A DNA stretch of 64,000 nt from Lachnospiraceae bacterium (GCA_017508825.1 JAFWRC010000159.1:1-64000), one strand, 5' to 3'; positions 19,601 to 27,935 are shown, counted from the stretch's first letter. Notes: generated by a model not told the origin, from the letters alone. Numbers and translations are program-made.

Positions 19601-22579
19601 CTGGTACGTTTGCAGGCAGCACAGCAGAAATGGTTCCTGCCGAAAATGACCGGCACTTCTGCCATTGTAAAAGAAGTCAAAGCCTATGCCCTGAATCCGG
19701 CAACAGTGACCAAAGAAAACATCAAAGTCATACTGGAAGAACTGTGGGCAGCGGAAACGATAAAAGCGGAATTAAACGATGTACCGCAGGAGATCACATC
19801 TTTATTGGGCGGCCTGTATATGGCCGAGAAAACGGATTTTACAGCGCTGGAACAGGCATTGCAGAAAGCAGACAAGGCAAGGCAGATACGCGTGGCGCTG
19901 CCGCAGAGGGACTGGGAAGCCTTCGCCGCAAAGTGTGCCGGTCCGGTCGATGTTGTGGAACTGCCACGGCGTATTGAGAATACGGAGCGTTTTCTGGAGA
20001 AGGAAGCCGGCGTGCGGCAGGCAGATACGATCGATTTTTCCGATATCGAAATGGCACCCGATTATCTGCAGCAGGCGGAGACGCGTTACCGGACCTATTC
20101 GGAACACACCGGGCTGCTGCGTGACTGGACCGGTTATCAGCGGGTGAAACAGGCTCTGGACAGTATGGGGCTCGACTGCGTGACCAAAGCCGTGGAGGGA
20201 GGCAGGGTATCTGCAAAGGATGCGAAGGCGGCGTTTCTGTGCAGCCTGCATTACCGTTTTGCTTCGGAACTGATCTCGTCGGATTCCCGGTTGAGTGAAT
20301 TCCGCGGAGCACAATTTGAAGGCATGATCGAACGCTACAGGGATACCATGGAAGCGTTCCGGGCGCTGACTGTGCAGGAACTGGTGGCGAAGCTGTCGGC
20401 GAATGTACCGGCCGGTGGCGGGGAGGCGGCAGCTTCCTCTGAACTGGGCATTTTGAAGAAAGCGATCAAATCAAACGGACGTATGATGTCGATCCGCAAA
20501 CTTTTTGACCAGATCCCGGCCCTGCTGCGCCGGCTGTGTCCGTGTATGCTGATGAGCCCGATCTCGGTGGCGCAGTATATCGATCCAAAGTTTCCGAAGT
20601 TTGATCTGGTGGTCTTTGACGAAGCCAGCCAGCTGCCGACCAGCGAGGCGGTAGGCACCATAGCAAGGGGCGAAAACGTGATCGTCGTGGGCGATCCCAA
20701 ACAGCTGCCGCCTACCAGTTTCTTTAAGTCCAACCGTATCGATGAAGAGCATGCGGAGCATGAAGACCTGGAAAGCCTGCTGGATGACTGTCTTGCGATC
20801 ACGCTGCCGCAGGAGTACCTGAAGTGGCATTACCGTTCCCGCCACGAGAGCCTGATCGCCTACAGCAATATGCAGTACTATGACAACAAGCTGTATACCT
20901 TCCCTTCACCCAACGATCTGGTCTCCCAGGTGAAACTGGTGCAGCTGGAGGGTGTGTATGATATGGGGAAGACCAAGCAGAACCGTGCGGAAGCGGAAGC
21001 CGTAGTGGCAGAGATCGTGCGGCGTTTGTCTGATCCGGTGCTTCGCAACGATTCCATCGGCGTGGTTACTTTCAGCGTGGTACAGCAGCATCTGATCGAG
21101 GATCTGCTGACCGAAGCGTTTGTGGCGCATCCGAAACTGGAAGAATGGGACCGACAGTCGGCGGAGCCTGTCTTTATCAAGAACCTGGAAAACGTACAGG
21201 GGGATGAGCGGGATGTGATCCTGTTCTCCATCTGTTACGGTCCGGACAAAAACGGCAAAGTGTCGATGAATTTTGGGCCGTTAAACCGCGACGGCGGCTG
21301 GCGCCGATTGAACGTGGCGATTTCCCGTGCAAGAAAAGAGATGATCGTATATTCCGTACTGCGGCCGGAGCAGATCGACATCAGCCGTACCAGAGCCGAG
21401 GGTGTGGCCGGATTGAAGGGCTTTTTGGAATTTGCAAAGCACGGACAGGGGATGATCGCGGCGAAGAGCGGTACGCAGACAGTGCATGAGGATGCGGTGG
21501 TGCGTGAGATCGCTGCAGAGGTGAGCCGGCTCGGCTATGAAGTGCGCACGAACGTGGGCTGTTCGAAATACCGTCTGGATATGGGCATCGTGGATACGGA
21601 GAAGAAAGAAGACTATCTGCTGGGGATCCTTCTGGACGGTGAAAACATGAGCGGTGACCAGACCGCAGCAGACCGTTTTGCGGTGCAGCCTTCCGTTCTT
21701 GCGGGGCTCGGCTGGCGGACGATGCGCATCTGGACCATCGAGTGGCTGGATGATGCACAGAAGGTATTGCAGGAGATCGGCCGCAGGATCGAAGAGGCAA
21801 AACAGCAAAAGGAAGAAGAAAAACGGCTGGCGGAGCAGCGGGCTGCGGAAGCAGAGGAGACTGCGGCAAGAGAAGCGGAAGAAGAACGGATTGCGGCGGA
21901 GAGCGGTGCACAGGAAAACGGACCGGTGGAAGATGGGCATCCGGAATCGGAGGATGCTGCGGATACGATCAGGCTGGGCAACTATACCTTCGAGCGTATG
22001 GAAACGGCCGAAACAGGTAAACGGCAGGAAGCATACGAGAGCGCAGCGCCGGAAACGGCCGGTACCGCAGAAGCTTACGCGGACCACAGCCGGCTGACGA
22101 AAGTGCGTAAGACCGTAGTGCGTTATCTGATCGCGGAAGCACCCATCAGCCGCAGGGCTTTGATGAAAAAGACCTTTGCCGACTGGGGCGTGAGCCGTAC
22201 CACTGCCCGGATGGAAGATATCTTTGACCAGGCGGTGCAGGGGATCTCCGGGATCAAGACGAAAGAAGGCGAAAGAGTATTTTACTGGAGAGCCGACCAG
22301 GATCCGAATACCTACGACAAATACCGCGGAGCTGATCAGAACGGTGTATTCCGCAGTATCGAGGATGTGCCGTCGCAGGAGATCCGCGCAGCTATCCGGG
22401 ATATCCTGGAGGCCCAGGTGAGTTTGGACCGGGAGGATCTGATTAAGGTGACGGCAAAGTGCTTTGGCTGTCCCCGCATGGGATCCACGATCGAAGCGGT
22501 GATCCGATATGCTTTGGATGAAGGGATCAGCCGCGGCCTCTTTTCCGAAACCGATGCCGGTAAAATTATATTGGCATAA
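16607..22579 (+). CDS. Giant DUF4011 / superfamily 1 helicase / Vsr-like nuclease / DUF3320 fusion
   Basis: 1990 residues. About 230-290: a transglutaminase-like patch (KQGNCLDLSVLYASCLEAAG, KGHAFGGCWL). About 380-640: DUF4011. SF1 helicase core: Walker A GPPGTGKSQT near 704, VVFDEASQLPTSEA near 1335, GDPKQLPPTSFF near 1365, and C-terminal motifs NVQGDERDVILFS and NVAISRARKEMIV. About 1625-1720: a PD-(D/E)xK/Vsr-like fold (KYRLDMGIVD, GILLDGENM, WRTMRIWTIEW). Then an acidic coiled coil, and about 1830-1980 a DUF3320-like end. Proteins of this architecture have been catalogued as candidate single-gene phage defence (hhe), from memory. The nucleic acid target is unknown. Start ATG follows AAGGGGAG. 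Confidence 0.85.
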   Translation: MAEQQIIIKAESMRAVNFSMQQNYVPMLRSIRLTNVSDETQYDLKLRVRFDPAFAQEYTVLLDAMEPGSSVEVSPVRILLSTEYLFSVTEKVIGNYTIEVYRELQIPKASDEDSVIPQFDTEEKILSSESGEVELLAKDQWSGLGIMPELVSAFVTPNDPKIAEILRSASDQLQKWGKDPSFTAYQTQNTNNVKLQMAAIYAAIQAQQIDYVVHPATFEPAGQRIRLPHTVLEQKQGNCLDLSVLYASCLEAAGLNGLIVFTKGHAFGGCWLEEESFADCAVDDVSALEKRTAEGAEEILLVEMTDVVRGKDIPFDTAIQHAKAHLVRMEDFDFVIDLSRCRNSNIRPIPTRLEDAQQDLFDAAGASVFAAAPSALKQNLKGRVIEGTVEIGRKELWERKLLDFSLRNALLNFRVTRSAVQLLVADPADLEDAIADGKDFTLQALPPELKTDLRDDKMFSLENDKALVESITAKEFAQKRIRTCLSETDLQNSLKGLQRAAKLSLEENGANTLFIAAGYLRWYETDLSEKPRYAPLVLIPVELVRSIKNNGYIIRSRNEETQINVTLLEYLRQDHGVAIGGLDPLPEDEHGIDLPLVFQTIRQAIMDKKRWNVENFCFLGLFSFGQFVMWNDLRNRTEDLKTSKVVQSLLEGHMTWEADDLGIDAGNIDEKFAPSDLAVPLSADSSQMVAIATAAKGQSFVLHGPPGTGKSQTITNMIANALYQGKSVLFVAEKMAALSVVQRRLAAIGLDPFCLELHSNKANKAAVLKQLEKTLEVGHIKEPEEYARTAEQLHSLRRELNHVIAAIHEKKNYGGSLYDAIAVYEQNKVLKGKVDLSESKEMTFTVENVSAELLAEWQELLDEYATASSVVGDLKSHPLKGVCKTEYSMELRDNAQRIWKETAAACEETAKDAEQLRGLVGTDLVGSRDGLAMLCRMGRLMLEQGPMLGALVSSPNYDAIMERVRLLIQNGRNYLMQMDRISQTFRPQIFTGYNAGDALVRLQAAQQKWFLPKMTGTSAIVKEVKAYALNPATVTKENIKVILEELWAAETIKAELNDVPQEITSLLGGLYMAEKTDFTALEQALQKADKARQIRVALPQRDWEAFAAKCAGPVDVVELPRRIENTERFLEKEAGVRQADTIDFSDIEMAPDYLQQAETRYRTYSEHTGLLRDWTGYQRVKQALDSMGLDCVTKAVEGGRVSAKDAKAAFLCSLHYRFASELISSDSRLSEFRGAQFEGMIERYRDTMEAFRALTVQELVAKLSANVPAGGGEAAASSELGILKKAIKSNGRMMSIRKLFDQIPALLRRLCPCMLMSPISVAQYIDPKFPKFDLVVFDEASQLPTSEAVGTIARGENVIVVGDPKQLPPTSFFKSNRIDEEHAEHEDLESLLDDCLAITLPQEYLKWHYRSRHESLIAYSNMQYYDNKLYTFPSPNDLVSQVKLVQLEGVYDMGKTKQNRAEAEAVVAEIVRRLSDPVLRNDSIGVVTFSVVQQHLIEDLLTEAFVAHPKLEEWDRQSAEPVFIKNLENVQGDERDVILFSICYGPDKNGKVSMNFGPLNRDGGWRRLNVAISRARKEMIVYSVLRPEQIDISRTRAEGVAGLKGFLEFAKHGQGMIAAKSGTQTVHEDAVVREIAAEVSRLGYEVRTNVGCSKYRLDMGIVDTEKKEDYLLGILLDGENMSGDQTAADRFAVQPSVLAGLGWRTMRIWTIEWLDDAQKVLQEIGRRIEEAKQQKEEEKRLAEQRAAEAEETAAREAEEERIAAESGAQENGPVEDGHPESEDAADTIRLGNYTFERMETAETGKRQEAYESAAPETAGTAEAYADHSRLTKVRKTVVRYLIAEAPISRRALMKKTFADWGVSRTTARMEDIFDQAVQGISGIKTKEGERVFYWRADQDPNTYDKYRGADQNGVFRSIEDVPSQEIRAAIRDILEAQVSLDREDLIKVTAKCFGCPRMGSTIEAVIRYALDEGISRGLFSETDAGKIILA

Positions 22580-22589
22580 TAATTTTTTC

Positions 22590-22624
22590 TTGCCTTCCCC
22601 TTGAGGAGAAGACCGGATGAGGTG
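22590..22624 (+). repeat. Degenerate CCTTCCCC-type palindromic repeat
   Basis: TTGCCTTCCCCTTGAGGAGAAG followed by the tail ACCGGATGAGGTG, directly after the helicase stop. It matches the intact copy at 39469-39513 but lacks the middle hairpin. Such elements recur in Lachnospiraceae and relatives. It may act as a weak terminator here. Confidence 0.7.
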
Positions 22625-22659
22625 TAATTCGATTAACTAAAGGAATATGAAAATTTAGA

Positions 22660-23868
22660 ATGAAGAAACTACCCAAATATTTAAAAACTGTCATTATCCT
22701 GCTCGCCCTGATCATTATCACAGGTTTGCCGGCAATCTCTCCCCGGCTTTGTGACTGGTACACGGATCATATCTACGGTGTTCTCTGTGATGCAGTCTCG
22801 CATATCACCGGGGTTTTTCCGTTTGCGCTGGGGGAGATCATTATGTATCTGGGCATAGTTCTCCTGGTGGCAGGCATTGTGTTTTTGCTGCTTCTGATCT
22901 TTCTGCGGAAGAAACCACGCTACCGGAAGTTTGTAAAAGTGTATTTTCAGTCGTTTTCGATCGCATTACTGATCGTTGTCCTGATCTATATGCCTGCCTG
23001 GTTTGTACCGTTTTGCGGAACGGTGCTCGGACAGGGCAATCCGGAATTACGCACGACCTTTACCTATGAAGAGATCAGCGACCTGCTGCGGTATGTTGTT
23101 GAGAGCGGAAATGCTGCTGCGGAAGAGATCGCGATCGCGGAAGACGGAAATGTGGCATTTCGCAGCAACGAGGAAAACAGGGCTTTGGTCATAAAGGCTA
23201 TGCAGGATCTCGGATCGGAGTTTCCGAGACTGAAGGGGTACTATCCTCCGGTAAAACAGGCTATCTGTTCCGATATCCTGGATCGTATGGGAATCGGAGG
23301 CTATAATTATCCGTACACGATGGAACCGACGCATAACCGTTATATGTCACCGCTTTGGATGCCGGTGCTGGATGCGCACGAATACTCGCATCACAAAGGC
23401 TATTACAAAGAAAACGAAGGCAATCTTTTAAGTGTACTGGCGCTCAGCCGCAGCGAGGATCCTTATCTTCGAATGGCTGCGTTTATAGAAATGTATGATT
23501 ACCTGTATATGGCCTATATTGAGGCGCAGGATCAGGTCCTGGATCAGATGATCGCATCCGGGGAAATAACGGACTGGCCGGAACAGATTCAGACGAAGGA
23601 AGATATTGAACAGAGAAAACAGATTTATGTAAGGGTATTTGGCGAGGAACCGGAGTTTACGGACCGTGTATGGCAGATCTATAATGCCGGAATGGAGATC
23701 GAGAAAGAGATTTATGAAGCGGATTCCCACCCGATCGATGATATGCCGTCAGTAAATGAAGTGATCACCGAGACGGCCGATACCGGCTGGAAAGTACAGG
23801 GGGATATTCTGCAGGAAAACTCCTATGATGGTGTTACACTCCTGTTGTTACAGTACTTTTACAAGTAG
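22660..23868 (+). CDS. DUF3810-family membrane protein with HExxH metallopeptidase-like motif
   Basis: 402 residues. Three hydrophobic segments lie in the first ~120 residues (residues ~8-27, ~45-78, ~95-120), then a long extracytoplasmic or membrane-adjacent domain. DAHEYSHHKGYYKENEGN gives an HExxH zinc motif with a downstream acidic residue, as in DUF3810 proteins. The remainder is helical, with YDYLYMAYIEAQDQ and a C-terminal VLLLLQYFYK that fits the family's GxxLLxYL ending. It is probably a membrane zinc peptidase, but no substrate is known. It lies after a palindromic repeat and has a weak ribosome site, so it is likely an independent unit. Confidence 0.75.
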   Translation: MKKLPKYLKTVIILLALIIITGLPAISPRLCDWYTDHIYGVLCDAVSHITGVFPFALGEIIMYLGIVLLVAGIVFLLLLIFLRKKPRYRKFVKVYFQSFSIALLIVVLIYMPAWFVPFCGTVLGQGNPELRTTFTYEEISDLLRYVVESGNAAAEEIAIAEDGNVAFRSNEENRALVIKAMQDLGSEFPRLKGYYPPVKQAICSDILDRMGIGGYNYPYTMEPTHNRYMSPLWMPVLDAHEYSHHKGYYKENEGNLLSVLALSRSEDPYLRMAAFIEMYDYLYMAYIEAQDQVLDQMIASGEITDWPEQIQTKEDIEQRKQIYVRVFGEEPEFTDRVWQIYNAGMEIEKEIYEADSHPIDDMPSVNEVITETADTGWKVQGDILQENSYDGVTLLLLQYFYK

Positions 23869-23903
23869 AGAGATTGTGATAAAATAAAGAAACGGGGGCA
23901 GTT

Positions 23904-24214
23904 ATGGACGAAGTAGATGAACTGATCGAGATGATCGATAATAAAATGAGCAGTGGAGTGAGCCGTCTGTCGGTCGGATTCAGTGAGGATCTGCAGACCG
24001 GTGTGAAAAGAGAGTTATATCATCATGGCAGATGTGATGTAGGCAGTCCATGGGCAAAAGGAACAATATCGAATTGTGATGTGACGGATCGTACGGAAGA
24101 TACCTGATCCATAAGCAGGAAAAACAGTTGCGATATGATCTGGTGCTTATTGCCTTTATGGCGCATTTTCTGTCGGATGCTATCTGGTCCGGCGTGGATT
24201 CTGACGAAAAATAA
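23904..24214 (+). pseudogene. Small conserved-type gene broken by a 5-bp tandem duplication
   Basis: From the ATG at 23904 (ribosome site ACGGGGGCAG) the frame gives 67 residues and stops at 24107. The second half continues in another frame to 24214 as a clearly protein-like stretch (RYLIHKQEKQLRYDLVLIAF). The join lies at TGTGA TGTGA (24075-24084). Removing one TGTGA restores a single 101-residue protein with NCDGSYGRYLIHK at the join. The restored protein has HHGRCDVGSPWAKGT and a second Cys, so it may bind metal. Function unknown. A programmed frameshift or sequencing error is possible, but the exact 5-bp repeat favours a real slippage event. Confidence 0.6.
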
Positions 24215-24313
24215 TAGCCGGTTTCGTAGCAAATCTTACTTGACCAATGTAGTGGGGCATAATACAATAAAAGGGTACTAAAGGTAACAAATATTATATA
24301 GGAGGTATTTATC

Positions 24314-24853
24314 ATGAAATTTGTATGTACTGTGTGTGGTTACGTTCACGAAGGCGACAATCCGCCGGCAGAATGCCCGGTATGCAAGGCTCCGGCTGAG
24401 AAATTCAAGGAGCAGGCAGGCGAGAAGGTTTGGGCTTCCGAGCATGTAGTCGGCGTTGCTAAGGGAGTGCCGGAAGATATTCTTGCGGATCTTCGTTCCA
24501 ATTTTGAAGGTGAGTGCTCTGAGGTAGGTATGTATCTGGCAATGGCTCGTGTAGCATACCGTGAAGGATATCCGGAAGTAGGTATGTATTATGAAAAGGC
24601 TGCCTTTGAAGAGGCAGAGCATGCAGCGAAGTTTGCAGAACTGCTTGGTGAAGTAGTGACCGATTCTACCAAGAAGAATCTGGAGATGCGTGTAGATGCT
24701 GAGAATGGTGCTACTGCAGGTAAGACCGACCTGGCAAAGCGTGCAAAAGCGCTGAACCTGGATGCGATCCATGATACCGTTCATGAGATGGCCCGCGATG
24801 AGGCAAGACATGGTAAGGCATTCGAGGGACTGCTGAAGAGATACTTCGGCTAA
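24314..24853 (+). CDS. Reverse rubrerythrin (rubredoxin domain first)
   Basis: 179 residues. The N-terminal ~40 residues are a rubredoxin domain with CTVCGY and CPVC iron ligands; the rest is a four-helix ferritin-like di-iron domain with [27 protein letters not shown] and DEARHGKAF carrying Glu and His ligands. The order is opposite to classical rubrerythrin and matches the reverse rubrerythrins of clostridia, which reduce hydrogen peroxide and oxygen using electrons from NADH via rubredoxin reductase. Strong ribosome site (TAGGAGG). It is monocistronic with its own terminator and protects against oxygen in a strict anaerobe. Confidence 0.93.
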   Translation: MKFVCTVCGYVHEGDNPPAECPVCKAPAEKFKEQAGEKVWASEHVVGVAKGVPEDILADLRSNFEGECSEVGMYLAMARVAYREGYPEVGMYYEKAAFEEAEHAAKFAELLGEVVTDSTKKNLEMRVDAENGATAGKTDLAKRAKALNLDAIHDTVHEMARDEARHGKAFEGLLKRYFG

Positions 24854-24873
24854 ACCGAAAGTAACTAAAGTTT

Positions 24874-24909
24874 AAAACTGCCGTATCCGTATGGATGCGG
24901 CAGTTTTTT
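24874..24909. terminator. Bidirectional terminator between rubrerythrin and GGDEF genes
   Basis: AAAACTGCCGTATCC / GGATGCGGCAGTTTT around GTAT, with TTTTTT on the plus side and AAAA on the other, between convergent genes. Confidence 0.85.
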
Positions 24910-24948
24910 GTTTGTATCAATATGGCATTATGTGTGGAAATTGCTGTT

Positions 24949-26247
24949 TTATCCGACTTTTACGCAGTTGCGTCCGGCAGACTTTGCTTCGTACAGAGCG
25001 TGGTCCATGCGTTCAAAAGCGCGATCGAAGTTATCGTTTGCGGTGATTTCCGTGATACCGATACTGCAGGTGATATGACCGATCTTATCGAAAGGTTCCG
25101 CTTCTACTTTTGTACGAAGGGCTTCCGCAAGTTCTTTTGCATCATCGAGAGAGGTTTCATAGCAGACGGCGGTAAATTCTTCGCCGCCCCAGCGGCCGAG
25201 AACGGCGTTTTTATCCTTTAAACCGTCCAGGATACATTCCGCAAAATGCTTCAGAGTAATGTCACCGACGGAATGACCGTAGGTATCATTGACCTTTTTA
25301 AAGAAATCAATATCGAGCATCATAATAGACGCATTTCTGCTGTTTTTACTGCGTTCTACCACCGCATTGTTCAGTTCCGTTTCGATACGTCCATGGTTAT
25401 ATATGGATGTGAGCGGATCCAGCGAAGCCATCTTCTCATATTGCTTCAGGTTCTGGCGCAGTTCAAGCGATTCTTCATGGATGTTCTGAACCATAAAGAC
25501 AAAACGATAGTCATCGGCATTGGTGGTTTCGGAGCGGCTGAAGATCAGTTTTACCCAGATGTATTTGCCTTCCAGATTCATCATCAGGCAGTCAAAAGAG
25601 AAGGTCTGGCCGGGAGCGTATTTCTTCTTGAGAGTCTCCGGATCGGTCTCGGTCAGGAACTGCTGCTGATACTCTTTGTCGATCATATTGATGATCATAT
25701 TGCGCCATTCGGAGTATTTCAGCTGCTGATTGACCACCTCGTCCGAGATCTCGGTCACGCTGATGCTGCTCGTGGTATCCCTGACGATGTCAATATACAT
25801 GGAAAACAGATAGATATTCTGAATGGCATCGACCTTCTTGTTGGTCAGGTCTTCATCACGACATACACTGATATCCAGTTCGTCCAACAGGAACAGATAA
25901 AAATCTTCCGCGAGAGGATAAACCATCATCTGTGCCTGATGGGCAGTTTCACCCACCATCAGGCTGATACGGCGGCTGTAATTGCCGGTGAACTTACCGG
26001 AGGTTTCCAGAAAGACATGGTAGTTTTCGGCAATCGTTTCCGAACTGTTGCTGAAATGGTACCAGAGGTTCTCGATCAGATTCAGATATGTCCAGTCATC
26101 CCTGATAAAATCCTGAAAGATCCCTTTTTTGGAAAGCGTACGGATACGGTCTTCTTTCGCATCGACAACAATAACCGCACCCACTTTCTGCGGAATGAAT
26201 GCTAAAACATCTTCCATGGAAAACGTATTGATATTAAACTCTGCCAT
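24949..26247 (-). CDS. GGDEF-domain protein, probable diguanylate cyclase
   Basis: 432 residues from the ATG at 26247, chosen because GGGAGG precedes it; an earlier in-frame ATG at 26283 has no such site. The N-terminal ~260 residues are a soluble sensor region of unknown type, possibly PAS-like around 150-260. The C-terminal ~165 residues are GGDEF: LTSIYNHGRIETEL, LDIDFFKKVNDTYGHSVGD, and the active loop GRWGGEEF, which is catalytically competent for cyclic di-GMP synthesis. The usual inhibitory RxxD site before the loop reads DKNA, so product inhibition is probably absent. No membrane segment. The signal sensed is unknown. Confidence 0.85.
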   Translation of the reverse strand: MAEFNINTFSMEDVLAFIPQKVGAVIVVDAKEDRIRTLSKKGIFQDFIRDDWTYLNLIENLWYHFSNSSETIAENYHVFLETSGKFTGNYSRRISLMVGETAHQAQMMVYPLAEDFYLFLLDELDISVCRDEDLTNKKVDAIQNIYLFSMYIDIVRDTTSSISVTEISDEVVNQQLKYSEWRNMIINMIDKEYQQQFLTETDPETLKKKYAPGQTFSFDCLMMNLEGKYIWVKLIFSRSETTNADDYRFVFMVQNIHEESLELRQNLKQYEKMASLDPLTSIYNHGRIETELNNAVVERSKNSRNASIMMLDIDFFKKVNDTYGHSVGDITLKHFAECILDGLKDKNAVLGRWGGEEFTAVCYETSLDDAKELAEALRTKVEAEPFDKIGHITCSIGITEITANDNFDRAFERMDHALYEAKSAGRNCVKVG

Positions 26248-26474
26248 GGTCGTTCCTCCCAGTATGGTATATATACATAGCAATATTATAGCATATCCTA
26301 TAAAAACAAAATCACCAAAATTTCCCGCGATTTTTTTACATATTGGGAACAGAAAGCAGGTTATGTTTTTGTCAGGATACGGCTTCTATGGTATAATTCG
26401 TGTAACGATTCAGAATAGCCCGAAGCACATACTGCTGCGGGCGTACGAAAATGGAAAAATAAAGGATAACGTTA

Positions 26475-27383
26475 GTGAAGATAGACAGACTCATCGGCAT
26501 TTTATCGATAATGCTGCAAAAAGAAAAAGTGACCAGCGTGGAGCTGGCGGAGAAGTTCGAAGTATCCAGGCGGACGATCCTGCGTGATATTGATACGCTC
26601 AACTTATCCGGGATCCCGATCGTTTCCGAACCGGGGCAGGGTGGCGGTATGTCGATCATGGAGGGCTATAAAGTCGACCGGACGCTGTTATCTTCGGAGG
26701 ATATGCAGGCCATTCTGTCAGGACTGCAGAGTCTGGACAGTATCAGCGGAACCAACCGGTATCGCCAGCTGATGGAAAAGATCTCCGCCAATGACACGGC
26801 ATCGATCAATGCGGACAACCATATCATCATCGATCTGTCGAAATGGGACAAGTCATATCTTGCGGACAAGATCGAGCGGATCAAAAAGGCGATGGAAGAA
26901 AAAAGGGTCATTTCATTTCGTTATTTTTCGCCGACGGGAGAAAGTACGCGGAAGATCGAGCCGTATCATCTGGTCTTTCAATGGTCTTCATGGTATGTGT
27001 GGGGATACTGTAAAAAACGAAAAGACTACCGGATATTTAAGCTGACACGCTTAACGGATCTTGCGATCACGGATGAGCCGTGTGCAAAAAGAAAAGTACC
27101 GGAATATGTCTGCGACAAGACGCAGCATTCCAAAGAGGAAATAAAGGTAACGGTGAAGTTTGACAGATCCGTAAAGTGGCGTATCATTGATGAATGCGGA
27201 GCAGACAGGCTGAAGTATGACAAGGAAGGGAATATCCTTCTGACGTTTACCTGGTCGGATGTCCCGTCTTTGTTTCAGTTTATTCTGTCATTTGACGATC
27301 AAGCCGAGGTCCTTGAACCGGCGGAATACCGGGAAGAGTTTGCAAGGCATGTGAAAAAAATATTATCGCATTATGAAAGGTGA
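26475..27383 (+). CDS. WYL-domain transcriptional regulator (YafY/DeoR-like)
   Basis: 302 residues, starting at GTG with AAAGGA upstream. The N-terminal winged helix-turn-helix (VTSVELAEKFEVSRRTILRD) is followed by the WYL ligand-binding domain near 135-215 (ISFRYFSPTGES, PYHLVFQWSSWYVWGYC, DYRIFKLTRLTDL) and a C-terminal WCX extension. WYL regulators respond to small molecules or nucleic acid ligands. The next gene is a GyrI-like effector-binding protein, and a perfect 19-bp palindrome lies between the two; it is a plausible operator for this protein. Confidence 0.88.
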   Translation: MKIDRLIGILSIMLQKEKVTSVELAEKFEVSRRTILRDIDTLNLSGIPIVSEPGQGGGMSIMEGYKVDRTLLSSEDMQAILSGLQSLDSISGTNRYRQLMEKISANDTASINADNHIIIDLSKWDKSYLADKIERIKKAMEEKRVISFRYFSPTGESTRKIEPYHLVFQWSSWYVWGYCKKRKDYRIFKLTRLTDLAITDEPCAKRKVPEYVCDKTQHSKEEIKVTVKFDRSVKWRIIDECGADRLKYDKEGNILLTFTWSDVPSLFQFILSFDDQAEVLEPAEYREEFARHVKKILSHYER

Positions 27384-27402
27384 CAAACTGTTGTCACCTT
27401 TT
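27378..27402 (+). terminator. Hairpin at the end of the WYL regulator gene
   Basis: AGGTGACAA / TTGTCACCTTTT around ACTG overlaps the stop codon. It may be a terminator or a regulator-binding dyad. Confidence 0.55.
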
Positions 27403-27439
27403 GTGTACTACAATGAGCATATCAAACGAAAACAAACTG

Positions 27440-27458
27440 TAACTGTTCAGAACAGTTA
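27440..27458. promoter_or_regulatory. Perfect 19-bp palindrome, candidate operator
   Basis: TAACTGTTC-A-GAACAGTTA lies 24 bp before the start of the GyrI-like gene and just after the WYL regulator gene. Perfect symmetry with 9-bp arms is typical of a dimeric regulator site. Assignment to the WYL protein is by proximity only. Confidence 0.5.
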
Positions 27459-27482
27459 TAACAAAACAGGAGGTATGTATCA

Positions 27483-27935
27483 ATGGAGTACGAAGTAGTA
27501 GAATTAAAAGAAGCAAAGGTGGCAGGATTTGCAGCGCGTACGAATAATTCCGCGCCGGATATGGGAGCCGTGATCGGAGGACTCTGGCAGAAATTTTTTA
27601 CAGAAGGCGGATATGATGCGATCCCGGGCAAAGTATCCGGAAAAGCGATGGGGATCTATACCGATTATGAAAACGATGAGCATGGGGATTATACGGTTAT
27701 GACGGCATGTGTCGTAGACGGTGATGTGCCGGCTGGTTTTGTGACTCATGTATTGCCTGCCGGTAAGTATGCGAAGTTCATCGTTCGCGGAAATATGGTA
27801 ACGGCAGTCGGAGAATTCTGGCAGAAACTTTGGGAGATGAAACTGGATCGTACTTATGTATTTGATTTTGAAGAATACCAGAATGCAGATCCGGAAAACT
27901 GCGAGATCCATATCTACATCGGGATCAGAGGATAA
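27483..27935 (+). CDS. GyrI-like / AraC effector-binding domain protein
   Basis: 150 residues forming one small-molecule-binding SHS2 domain of the GyrI-like group. VVELKEAKVAGFAARTNN is the usual opening, GLWQKFFTEGG and GIYTDYENDEHGDYTVMTAC are in the middle, and it ends with ENCEIHIYIGIRG. Free-standing members bind drugs or toxic amphipathic compounds, or hydrolyse cyclopropanoid compounds in a subgroup. There is no DNA-binding part. An AGGAGG site precedes the start. It follows the WYL regulator and precedes a GNAT gene by 24 bp, so it likely belongs to a small xenobiotic-response group. Confidence 0.8.
   Translation: MEYEVVELKEAKVAGFAARTNNSAPDMGAVIGGLWQKFFTEGGYDAIPGKVSGKAMGIYTDYENDEHGDYTVMTACVVDGDVPAGFVTHVLPAGKYAKFIVRGNMVTAVGEFWQKLWEMKLDRTYVFDFEEYQNADPENCEIHIYIGIRG

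Noticed and set aside
25246..26205. Plus-strand frame (319 codons) opposite the GGDEF gene
   Set aside because: The minus strand encodes a complete GGDEF domain with a ribosome site; the plus frame has neither.
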